In this document: in pieces, positions 6,606 to 12,267 of the stretch
How positions within the stretch are numbered: position 1 is the first letter of the stretch
Layout: every line of letters begins with the position of its first letter
Origin: Paracoccaceae bacterium
GTDB lineage: Bacteria; Pseudomonadota; Alphaproteobacteria; Rhodobacterales; Rhodobacteraceae
DNA length: 12,267 nucleotides
NCBI GenBank assembly: GCA_007120685.1
Contig: SKNG01000259.1
Coordinates: forward strand, 1 to 12,267
Direction of reading: 5' to 3'
Translations under genes and position numbers: made by a program
Notes under the pieces: model-generated
Database searches by the model: none
Told to the model about the DNA's origin: nothing
What the model saw: the letters and a program-made list of their open reading frames with translations, nothing else

Positions 6606-7793
6606 GTGAGTTACCGCACCCTATCCCTGCCTGCCGTCTTCCTGCCGCTGGCCGTGTCGCGCGCGCCGGTGGCGGGGTTCATGGCGATGGGCGTTGTCTG
6701 GGGCGCGCTGATGGCGGCGATGCCGGATATCAAGGCGCAGCTGGGCGTGGGCGACGGGGCGCTGGGGGGATTGTTGCTGACCGCCTCGCTGGCGGCGATT
6801 GCGATGATGTTCCTGGCCCCACGGCTGGGCAGCCGGCTGGGCCCCGCCGCCCTGCCCCTGGGCACGGCGGCGATGGGGCTGGCGGTGATGCTGCCGGCGC
6901 AGGATTTCGGCCCGGTCTTCTTTATCGGCGCGATGCTGGTGATGGGCGGCTCTTCAGGCGCCGCCGAGGTCTGGTTCAACGCCCGCATCAGCACGCTGGA
7001 AAGCATCGACCGCGGCGGCGGCCGGCGCCTGGCGCTGATGAACCTGAACCACGCGCTTTATTCCTTTGCCTATGCCGGGGCGGCGGCGCTGACCGGGCTG
7101 ATGCGGGCGGCGGGCTGGTCGCCGGCGGCGATCCTGGCGGTTATGGGGCTGGCGACGCTGGCGCTGGCGCTGGTGGCGATGGAGCGCGACGGGCGCATCG
7201 ACGGGGCGGCAGGCGGGATGGCGCAGGCGCCGGTCTGGCGCATGGCACCGGTGCCGCTGCTGGCCGGGCTTCTGCTGCTGATCGCCTTTCTGGCCGAGAA
7301 TTCGGCCGAGGCCTGGTCGGCGCTCTATCTGGAGCGCGACCTGGGCGCGGTTGCAGGCGGCGGCGCGGCGGGGCCGGCGCTGCTGGGCCTGACCATGGGG
7401 CTGGGGCGGTTGGCGGGCCAGGTGGTGGCGCAGAGTCTGGGCGATCAGGCACTCTTGCGCGGCGGGCTTTGGCTGGGCACGGCTGGTGTGGCGCTGGTGC
7501 TGGCCGCGTCGACCCCTTCGGTCGCGGTGGCCGGCTTCGTGGTGCTGGGCTTCGGCATTTCGGTCCTGGCCCCCACCGCGCTGTCGCTCGCCGGCCGCCT
7601 GGCCGCGCCCGAGGCGCGCGCGCAGGCCATCGCCCAGACCACCGTCATCGGCTATATCGGCTTCTTCCTTGGCCCTGGCATGCTGGGCCTTCTGGCCGAA
7701 CTGGGCGGGCTGCGGCTGGCCTATGCCAGCGTGGCGCTGGCGCTGCTGGCGGGCCTTTGGCTGTGCGCGCGTCTGGCGCGGCACGATCGATAG
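6606..7793 (+). CDS. Major facilitator superfamily (MFS) transporter, substrate unknown
   Basis: Inner-membrane protein of about 395 residues with roughly twelve hydrophobic segments. It is almost devoid of charge apart from short loops, as expected for an MFS carrier. The first loop carries PDIKAQLGVGDGALG (residues 40-54), reminiscent of the YbjJ-like group, which reads IPDIKAQLGLSD-ALG at this position. Later helices include ENSAEAWSALYL, a match to the seventh-helix region of the same group. Substrate cannot be read from sequence; efflux of small molecules or sugars is reported for distant relatives. Start choice is open. GTG at 6606 with AAGG upstream gives a normal short N-terminus before the first helix. 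TTG at 6552 with a good AAGGGG site would add 18 residues. It is divergent from rplY and ends 86 bp before ivd, which has its own promoter. Confidence 0.85.
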   Translation: MSYRTLSLPAVFLPLAVSRAPVAGFMAMGVVWGALMAAMPDIKAQLGVGDGALGGLLLTASLAAIAMMFLAPRLGSRLGPAALPLGTAAMGLAVMLPAQDFGPVFFIGAMLVMGGSSGAAEVWFNARISTLESIDRGGGRRLALMNLNHALYSFAYAGAAALTGLMRAAGWSPAAILAVMGLATLALALVAMERDGRIDGAAGGMAQAPVWRMAPVPLLAGLLLLIAFLAENSAEAWSALYLERDLGAVAGGGAAGPALLGLTMGLGRLAGQVVAQSLGDQALLRGGLWLGTAGVALVLAASTPSVAVAGFVVLGFGISVLAPTALSLAGRLAAPEARAQAIAQTTVIGYIGFFLGPGMLGLLAELGGLRLAYASVALALLAGLWLCARLARHDR

Positions 7794-7816
7794 TGGCCGC
7801 CCGGCTGCATTTTCGT

Positions 7817-7845
7817 TTGACCGCCGCCCCGGCGCCCTTTATTTT
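7817..7845 (+). promoter_or_regulatory. Predicted sigma-70-type promoter of the ivd operon
   Basis: A -35 box TTGACC (7817-7822), a 17-bp spacer, and a -10 box TATTTT (7840-7845) lie 35-63 bp before the ivd start. The spacing is ideal and the -10 lies in an AT-rich patch that contrasts with its surroundings. Transcription would start around 7852, inside the adjacent palindrome. Confidence 0.6.
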
Positions 7846-7847
7846 AT

Positions 7848-7863
7848 TTGAACGTCCGTTCAA
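7848..7863 (+). promoter_or_regulatory. Operator-like palindrome overlapping the ivd transcription start
   Basis: TTGAACG-TC-CGTTCAA is a perfect 7-bp inverted repeat with a 2-bp centre, just past the -10 box. The shape GAACG-NN-CGTTC is typical of sites bound by TetR-family repressors, many of which control fatty-acid or branched-chain acyl-CoA genes. A repressor here would block transcription start. The regulator gene is not in the window, so its identity is unknown. Confidence 0.6.
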
Positions 7864-7879
7864 TAATGGAGAGGAAGCG

Positions 7880-9043
7880 ATGTTCACCGCATCCATGCGT
7901 TTCGGTCTGGGCGAGGATATCGACGCGCTGCGCGAGATGACGCATCGCTGGGCGCAGGAACGCGTCAAGCCGATGGCGGCCGAGATCGACCAGACCAATG
8001 AATTTCCCCATGCGCTGTGGCGCGAGATGGGCGCTCTGGGTCTGCTGGGCATCACCGTGGACGAGGACTATGGCGGCACCAACATGGGCTATCTGGCCCA
8101 TACCATCGCGGTGGAGGAGGTGGCGCGCGCCTCGGCCTCGGTCAGCCTGTCCTATGGGGCGCATTCCAACCTCTGCGTTAATCAGATCAAACTGAACGGC
8201 ACCGAGGAGCAGAGGGCGAAATACCTGCCGAAGCTGGTCTCGGGCGAGCATGTGGGCGCGCTGGCCATGTCCGAGGCCGGCGCGGGATCGGACGTCGTCG
8301 GCATGAAGCTGCGCGCCGACAAGAAGAACGACCGCTATGTGCTCAACGGCACGAAATACTGGATCACCAACGGCCCGGACGCCGATACGCTGGTCGTCTA
8401 TGCCAAGACCGATCCGGCGGCGGGGTCCAAGGGCATCACGGCTTTCCTGATCGAGAAGACGATGAAGGGGTTTTCCACCTCGCCGCATTTCGACAAGCTG
8501 GGCATGCGCGGGTCGAATACGGCCGAGCTGATTTTTGACGACTGTGAGGTGCCCTTCGAGAATGTGCTGGGCGAAGAGGGGCGCGGCGTGGCTGTGCTGA
8601 TGTCCGGCCTGGATTACGAGCGCGTGGTGCTTTCCGGCATCGGCACCGGGATCATGGCCGCCTGTCTGGATGCGGTGATGCCCTATATGGTGGAGCGCAA
8701 GCAGTTCGGCCAGTCCATCGGCAGCTTCCAGTTGATGCAGGCCAAGATCGCCGACATGTACACGGCGATGAACTCGGCCCGCGCCTATGTCTACGAGGTC
8801 GCGCGCGCCTGTGACCGGGGCGAGGTGACGCGGCAGGACGCGGCGGCTTGCGTGCTCTATGCGTCCGAGGCGGCGATGCAGCAGGCCCATCAGGCGGTGC
8901 AGGCCTTTGGCGGCGCGGGCTATCTGAACGACAACCCGGTGGGGCGGCTTTTCCGCGATGCCAAACTGATGGAGATCGGCGCCGGCACCTCTGAGATCCG
9001 GCGCATGCTGGTGGGGCGGGAGTTGATGGCGTCTATGGCGTGA
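7880..9043 (+). CDS. ivd: Isovaleryl-CoA dehydrogenase
   Basis: FAD enzyme of leucine breakdown that converts isovaleryl-CoA to 3-methylcrotonyl-CoA and passes electrons to electron-transfer flavoprotein. The 387-residue product has the full acyl-CoA dehydrogenase architecture. An N-terminal helical domain (~10-125) is followed by the middle beta domain with AMSEAGAGSDVVGM (129-142) and YWITNGPDA (160-168), then the C-terminal helical domain with RKQFGQSIGSFQLMQ (273-287) and AFGGAGYLNDNPVGRLFRD (342-360). The catalytic base can be read as E247 in GLDYERVVLSG. The position where most relatives carry Glu, just before the GT of the C-terminal motif, is alanine here (IGAGTSEIRR, A368). That is the mark of isovaleryl-CoA dehydrogenases as opposed to short- or medium-chain enzymes. 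ATG at 7880 has GGAGAGG five bases upstream. It leads an operon-like set with the next three genes under a promoter-operator pair. Confidence 0.94.
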   Translation: MFTASMRFGLGEDIDALREMTHRWAQERVKPMAAEIDQTNEFPHALWREMGALGLLGITVDEDYGGTNMGYLAHTIAVEEVARASASVSLSYGAHSNLCVNQIKLNGTEEQRAKYLPKLVSGEHVGALAMSEAGAGSDVVGMKLRADKKNDRYVLNGTKYWITNGPDADTLVVYAKTDPAAGSKGITAFLIEKTMKGFSTSPHFDKLGMRGSNTAELIFDDCEVPFENVLGEEGRGVAVLMSGLDYERVVLSGIGTGIMAACLDAVMPYMVERKQFGQSIGSFQLMQAKIADMYTAMNSARAYVYEVARACDRGEVTRQDAAACVLYASEAAMQQAHQAVQAFGGAGYLNDNPVGRLFRDAKLMEIGAGTSEIRRMLVGRELMASMA

Positions 9044-9080
9044 GGTGGCGCCGGGGCTGAGCCGAAAAGGGGGGGGCAGG

Positions 9081-9584
9081 ATGCGGGTCTGGGCGCTGAT
9101 CGTGGCGAGCGTGCTGGCGATGCCGGCAAGCGCCGAAGAGGTGGTCTTCGACCCCGCCCCGCTGGAAGCCTGCTGGGCAGAGCAGGAAAGCGCGATCACC
9201 TGCGCCGGCCAGGGCTCTGGCCCCTGCATGGAGGCCACGCTCTATGGCGCGTCCAACCGGGGCATGACCGAATGCATGGCGGCCGAACTGGCGTGGTGGC
9301 GGGGGCTGATGGCGCGCCTGCTGGATGACTTGCGCGCGACCGAAGCCGCCTTCGATGCCGAGCCGGCGGGGCCGGGTGTCTATAACCCGCCCTCGGCCCG
9401 CGCCGGGCTGGAGCGGACCCATGCGTTGTGGGAGGCTTGGAAGACGGCGCGCTGCAATTATGAGGTGATCGAGTTGCTGGGCAGCACGCTGCTGGGTCCG
9501 ATGTCGGTGGGCTGCCGGCTGGAGCTGACCCATGCCCAGGTCGATTTTCTGGCCAGCCGGCTGCGGGGGCACGCCGCGCGATGA
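9081..9584 (+). CDS. Secreted LprI / DUF1311-like protein
   Basis: Predicted exported protein of 167 residues. Residues 1-18 form a signal peptide (MRVWALIVASVLAMPASA) with an AxA-type cleavage site before EEVVF, so the mature protein should be periplasmic. The mature part has six cysteines (31, 41, 49, 65, 125, 145), enough for three disulfides. The LprI/DUF1311 pattern is visible: MTECMAAELAWWRGLMARLL around 62-81, then an aromatic-rich stretch with HALWEAWKTARCNYE (114-128), and a final C-x-LELT-x-AQ segment. The family name comes from a mycobacterial lysozyme inhibitor; the role of alphaproteobacterial members next to leucine-degradation genes is not known. ATG at 9081 is preferred over an in-frame start at 9045 because it opens the signal peptide and has a G-rich ribosome site. 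It lies 37 bp after ivd, so co-transcription is likely. Confidence 0.8.
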   Translation: MRVWALIVASVLAMPASAEEVVFDPAPLEACWAEQESAITCAGQGSGPCMEATLYGASNRGMTECMAAELAWWRGLMARLLDDLRATEAAFDAEPAGPGVYNPPSARAGLERTHALWEAWKTARCNYEVIELLGSTLLGPMSVGCRLELTHAQVDFLASRLRGHAAR

Positions 9585-9638
9585 GCCTTACGCGACACTG
9601 CCGGCCCGCCTTGCGGGAAATGTGAAAGGACGCTGCCC

Positions 9639-10028
9639 ATGATGGAAGCCCAGCGCGCCATCGTTCTGCAGGATCACCTGCCCGCCCTTGCCGACGCGCT
9701 GGGCTGGGTGATCCTGGCGATCGAGCTGTTCGGTGCGCTGATCCTGCTGGTGGGGCTGGCGCGCTTCATCGCCGCTTATGTCGGCAGCGAACTGGCCGGG
9801 CCGACCGGGGTGGAGCGCCATTCCCGCGCCAATGTCGGCCGCATCCTGCTGGCACGCTACATCCTGATGGCGCTGGAGGTGTTCATCGTCGCCGACCTGT
9901 TGATGGTGCTACTGTCGATGTCGATGACCAACCTGCTGTTTCTGGGCCTGCTGGTGCTGATCCGGTCCGTGGTCAGCTATTTTCTGGAACATGAACTGAA
10001 GGCGATCCGGGAGGACGGCGCGCCATGA
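9639..10028 (+). CDS. DUF1622 family inner-membrane protein
   Basis: Small membrane protein of 129 residues with three predicted membrane helices at about 20-47, 69-92 and 97-117. The hallmarks of DUF1622 are visible: IELFGALILLVGLARF in the first helix, GRILLARYILMALEVFIVADLL across the second (key residues G67, R68, E80, D86), and IRSVVSYFLEHEL at the end. No biochemical function is established for this family. AAAGGA lies about eight bases before the ATG at 9639, and a second ATG follows at once. The stop codon overlaps the start of the acyl-CoA synthetase gene (ATGA, 10025-10028), which implies translational coupling. A role at the membrane linked to acyl-CoA or organic-acid uptake is a guess from context only. 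Confidence 0.82.
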   Translation: MMEAQRAIVLQDHLPALADALGWVILAIELFGALILLVGLARFIAAYVGSELAGPTGVERHSRANVGRILLARYILMALEVFIVADLLMVLLSMSMTNLLFLGLLVLIRSVVSYFLEHELKAIREDGAP

Positions 10029-11611
10029 CCCCCGGCCCCACGCGCCCCATCCTGCCCGCCAAGGGCGACCATACCGCCCTGCGAAAGGGCTTCCGCTGGG
10101 CGCTGCCTGACCGGCTGAACATGGCGCGGCAGGTCTGTTTCGACTGGCTGGACCAGCCGCAGCGGGTGGCGATCATCGATCTGTCGGGCCAGGGGCGGCG
10201 CGATATCGGCTATGGCGCGCTGGCCGGCATGGCCGGCGGGCTGGCGGCGCATCTGGCGGTGGCCGGCGTGGCGCGGGGCGCCCGGGTGGGGGTGTTGCGC
10301 AGCCAGGATCCGTGGTGCGCTGCGGCCCATATCGCCATCTGGTCGCTGGGCGCGGTGTCCGTTCCCCTGTTCAAACCCTTCGGCCCCGATGCCCTGGCCA
10401 CCCGCCTGTCCGACGCCGGCGCGCAGCATGTCATCACCGATGCCGAGGGCGCCGAGCGTCTGGCGGGCGTCCCCCTGCCGCTGTCCCCGCATATCCCCGA
10501 GGATCTGCCGCTGGACCCCGCCGCTGCCCCCGACATCGCCGACACCGGCCTCGATGACCCGGCGGTGCTGATCTACACCTCCGGCACCACAGGGGCACCT
10601 AAGGGCGCGCTGCACGGCCATCGCATCCTGACCGGCCATCTGCCCGGCGTGGAGATCAGCCATGACCGCCTTGGCCAGCCCGGCGATGTGCTCTGGACGC
10701 CAGCCGACTGGGCCTGGATCGGCGGGCTTTTCGATGTGCTGATGCCGGGGCTGGCCATTGGCGTGCCGGTTGTCGCCGCCCGCCTGCCGAAATTCACGCC
10801 CGAGGGCGCGCGCGAGGTCATCCGCACCGGCACCGTGCGCAATGTCTTCTTCCCGCCCACCGCGCTGAAGGCGCTGAAGGCCGAAGGGATGGCGCTGCCG
10901 GGGTTGCGCTCGGTCGCCTCGGGCGGCGAGCCCCTGGGGGCCGAGATGCTGGACTGGGGCCGCCGGGCGTTCGGGCTGCAGATCAACGAATTCTACGGCC
11001 AGACCGAATGCAACATGGTGGCCAGTTCCGCCGCCAGCCTGTTCCCCCCGCGCCCGGGCTGCATCGGTCGCGCCGTGCCGGGCTTCGACCTGGCGGTGCT
11101 GGGGCCGGACGGGGCGCCGCTGGGCGCGGGGCAGGAAGGCGACATCGCGGTCAGGCGCGGCGCGGCGTCGATGTTCCTGGGCTACTGGAACCGGCCCGAT
11201 GCCACGGCCGAGAAGTTTCGCGGTGATTGGCTGCTGACCGGCGACCGGGGCGCGTGGGAGGGCGACTATCTGCGCTTTGTCGGGCGCGAGGATGACGTCA
11301 TCACCTCGGCCGGTTATCGAATCGGCCCGGCCGAGATCGAGGATTGCCTGCTCCAGCACCCCGATGTGGCGCTCGCCGCCGTGATCGGCGTGCCCGACGC
11401 CACCCGCACCGAACGCATCCGCGCCTGCATCGTCCCCCGCCCCGGCGCCAACCCGGATGCGCAGGCCCTGCAGGACCACATCCGCTACCGCCTCTCCGCC
11501 CATCTGGTCCCGCGCGAGGTGATGTTCATGGATACGCTGCCGATGACCGTCACCGGCAAGATCATCCGCAAGGAGTTGAAGCGTCAGGCCGCAAAAGAAT
11601 CGACTGATTGA
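10025..11611 (+). CDS. Acyl-CoA synthetase (AMP-forming), medium/short-chain type
   Basis: Adenylate-forming ligase of the ANL superfamily that activates a carboxylic acid with ATP and joins it to coenzyme A. The 528 residues carry all core motifs: the phosphate loop YTSGTTGAPKG (184-194), WTPADWAWIGGL (224-235, as in medium-chain acyl-CoA synthetases), SGGEPLG (299-305), NEFYGQTE (321-328), LLTGDRG (403-409) with D407, the hinge REDDVITSAGYRIGPAEIE (421-439), and the catalytic lysine K512 in TVTGKIIRKEL. The acid is not readable from sequence. Placement downstream of ivd makes isovalerate or another branched/short acid plausible, or removal of a free acid formed by leakage. The ATG overlaps the DUF1622 stop by four bases. 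It is the last gene of the ivd set in view; the next gene has its own promoter. Acetyl-CoA synthetase is unlikely because that enzyme is about 120 residues longer. Confidence 0.92.
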   Translation: MTPGPTRPILPAKGDHTALRKGFRWALPDRLNMARQVCFDWLDQPQRVAIIDLSGQGRRDIGYGALAGMAGGLAAHLAVAGVARGARVGVLRSQDPWCAAAHIAIWSLGAVSVPLFKPFGPDALATRLSDAGAQHVITDAEGAERLAGVPLPLSPHIPEDLPLDPAAAPDIADTGLDDPAVLIYTSGTTGAPKGALHGHRILTGHLPGVEISHDRLGQPGDVLWTPADWAWIGGLFDVLMPGLAIGVPVVAARLPKFTPEGAREVIRTGTVRNVFFPPTALKALKAEGMALPGLRSVASGGEPLGAEMLDWGRRAFGLQINEFYGQTECNMVASSAASLFPPRPGCIGRAVPGFDLAVLGPDGAPLGAGQEGDIAVRRGAASMFLGYWNRPDATAEKFRGDWLLTGDRGAWEGDYLRFVGREDDVITSAGYRIGPAEIEDCLLQHPDVALAAVIGVPDATRTERIRACIVPRPGANPDAQALQDHIRYRLSAHLVPREVMFMDTLPMTVTGKIIRKELKRQAAKESTD

Positions 11612-11636
11612 TGTTTATACATGTATATACTATATC
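11608..11636 (+). promoter_or_regulatory. Predicted promoter of the vapBC module
   Basis: A -35-like TTGATG (11608-11613) and a -10-like TATATC (11631-11636) are separated by 17 bp and precede the antitoxin start by 26 bases. The region is sharply AT-rich against GC-rich flanks. The -35 box overlaps the stop codon of the synthetase gene, so the module is joined to the preceding gene with almost no spacer. Confidence 0.6.
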
Positions 11637-11654
11637 ACCCATGTTCAGACATGG
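11611..11654 (+). promoter_or_regulatory. Paired dyads, likely antitoxin/toxin autoregulatory operators
   Basis: Two copies of the dyad ATGT-N4-ACAT occur at 11611-11622 and 11641-11652. They are 30 bp apart, about three helical turns, and so on the same DNA face. The second extends to CCATGT-TCAG-ACATGG (11639-11654). Between them lie a perfect 12-bp palindrome TATACATGTATA (11616-11627) and an overlapping 8-bp palindrome GTATATAC (11623-11630). They span the promoter and reach the ribosome site. Cooperative binding of antitoxin and toxin complex is the expected use, by analogy with other type II modules. Confidence 0.6.
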
Positions 11655-11662
11655 AGAGTGAC

Positions 11663-12163
11663 ATGAACCACGCCCTCGCCAACAGGCCGAAATCCGGTGC
11701 CACCCTGCGCGTGTGGGACATCGCCGACAGCCTCACCGATGCGCAGGGCAGCCTTGCGACCCGCAAGCAGGTGATCGAGGCCTATGTGGCCGAGGGCGGC
11801 AATCCCAACACCGGCTCGACCCAGTATCAATACTGGAAGACCGCCCGGAATGCGCCCGCCGATCCCCCGTCCGCAAAAGCCCCGCAAGGGCTGTCCGACG
11901 GCGAGGTGCTGCGCCTGACGGTTGCCCCCGACGGCAGGCTGGTGCTGCCGCCCGCGGTACTGTCGGCGCTGGACCTGCCGCGCGGCGGCACGCTGGCCGC
12001 GCGGCTGGAGGGGGGCGAGCTGCGCCTCAGCGAGCCGGTCGCGGCGCTGCGCCGCGTGCAGGCGCGGTTGCAGCCGCTGCGCGAGCGCGCCGAGCAGCAT
12101 GGCCAACGGGTATCCGACGAGTTGCTGCGCGAGCGCGCGGCGGAAGCGCGATCCGGCCGATGA
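11663..12163 (+). CDS. AbrB/MazE-fold antitoxin with extra N-terminal domain (VapB-type)
   Basis: Probable antitoxin and autorepressor of the following PIN toxin, 166 residues, about twice the usual VapB/MazE length. Residues 14-62 form a small helical domain (WDIAD, then RKQVIEAYVAEGGNPNT and TQYQYWKTAR). It resembles the N-terminus of some plasmid- and alphaproteobacterial TA-linked proteins and is probably a DNA-binding unit. A Pro/Ala linker (63-78) follows. Residues 81-125 look like an AbrB swapped-hairpin domain: VLRLTVAPDGRLVLPPAVLSALDL then GGTLAARLEGGELRLSEP. The charged helical C-terminus (~126-166, rich in Arg and Glu) would wrap the toxin. ATG at 11663 is chosen over the in-frame ATG at 11621, which lies inside the promoter; GGAGAG lies about six bases upstream. 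Its stop overlaps the toxin start (ATGA), which supports a coupled pair. Confidence 0.8.
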   Translation: MNHALANRPKSGATLRVWDIADSLTDAQGSLATRKQVIEAYVAEGGNPNTGSTQYQYWKTARNAPADPPSAKAPQGLSDGEVLRLTVAPDGRLVLPPAVLSALDLPRGGTLAARLEGGELRLSEPVAALRRVQARLQPLRERAEQHGQRVSDELLRERAAEARSGR

Positions 12164-12267
12164 GCGATGCGGTGCTGATCGACGCCTCTGCGCTGCTGGC
12201 CGTGCTCTTTCAGGAGCCGGGGGCCGAGGCCGTGATCGACGTGCTTCCCAGTGCCGAGATCAGCGCC
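12160..12267 (+). CDS. PIN-domain toxin (VapC-type), 5' end only
   Basis: First 36 codons of a probable PIN-domain ribonuclease, cut by the right window edge. The visible start VLIDASALLAVLFQEPGAE is the typical first strand and helix of VapC toxins, and D8 is the first of the conserved metal-binding acids. ATG at 12160 overlaps the antitoxin stop by four bases. VapC enzymes cleave RNA, often tRNA, when free of antitoxin; the target here cannot be inferred. Integrity beyond residue 36 is unknown. Confidence 0.82.
   Translation, partial: MSDAVLIDASALLAVLFQEPGAEAVIDVLPSAEISA

Noticed and set aside
6954..7784. 276-codon minus-strand open frame
   Set aside because: Antisense to the MFS transporter; a Gln/Arg/His-rich shadow of hydrophobic coding sequence.
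7844..9238. 464-codon minus-strand open frame
   Set aside because: Antisense shadow of ivd, which has clear family motifs and a ribosome site; the reverse product has no domain and a composition typical of shadows.
9605..9617. CCCGC-CTT-GCGGG hairpin before the DUF1622 gene
   Set aside because: Five-bp stem with no T-run; common by chance at this GC content.
9977..11503. 508-codon minus-strand open frame
   Set aside because: Antisense to the acyl-CoA synthetase, whose motifs are complete; the reverse product is Arg/Gly/His/Gln-rich without domains.

Overview
The window is GC-rich, gene-dense bacterial chromosome. It most likely comes from an alphaproteobacterium of the Rhodobacterales (Rhodobacter/Paracoccus-type). 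This rests on codon and GC character, the forms of HemF, Pth and L25 seen here, a small BLUF photoreceptor, and a leucine-degradation-type gene set that includes an LprI-like protein. No 16S or other decisive marker is present, so the order-level call is an inference.

Left part (1-6446), mostly minus strand: the first ~668 codons of pyruvate carboxylase (pyc) run off the left edge. A divergently read, single-domain BLUF blue-light sensor follows. It overlaps tail-to-tail by 13 bp with an FMN-dependent alpha-hydroxy-acid dehydrogenase (LldD-like). Upstream of that, on the same strand, lie oxygen-dependent coproporphyrinogen III oxidase (hemF), peptidyl-tRNA hydrolase (pth) and ribosomal protein L25 (rplY). 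The hemF-lldD gap holds a large nested inverted repeat with a G-quadruplex pattern opposite it. A good intrinsic terminator separates rplY from pth.

Right part (6606-12267), plus strand: an MFS transporter, then an operon-like set with its own promoter and a near-palindromic operator. This set is isovaleryl-CoA dehydrogenase (ivd), a secreted LprI/DUF1311-like protein, a DUF1622 membrane protein, and an acyl-CoA synthetase whose start overlaps the DUF1622 stop (ATGA). The likely role is branched-chain (leucine/isovalerate) acyl-CoA breakdown. The methylcrotonyl-CoA carboxylase genes that often follow are not in view.

Immediately after the synthetase, an AT-rich promoter with paired dyads drives a VapBC-type toxin-antitoxin module. 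The antitoxin is an AbrB-fold protein with an extra N-terminal domain, and the PIN toxin is cut by the window edge after 36 codons. This module may be an insertion into or next to the catabolic operon.

No gene-free stretch exceeds 300 bases; the longest are 5603-5816, 6447-6605 (divergent rplY/MFS upstream region, no convincing promoter seen) and 2006-2159. No tRNA, rRNA, CRISPR array or insertion sequence was seen.
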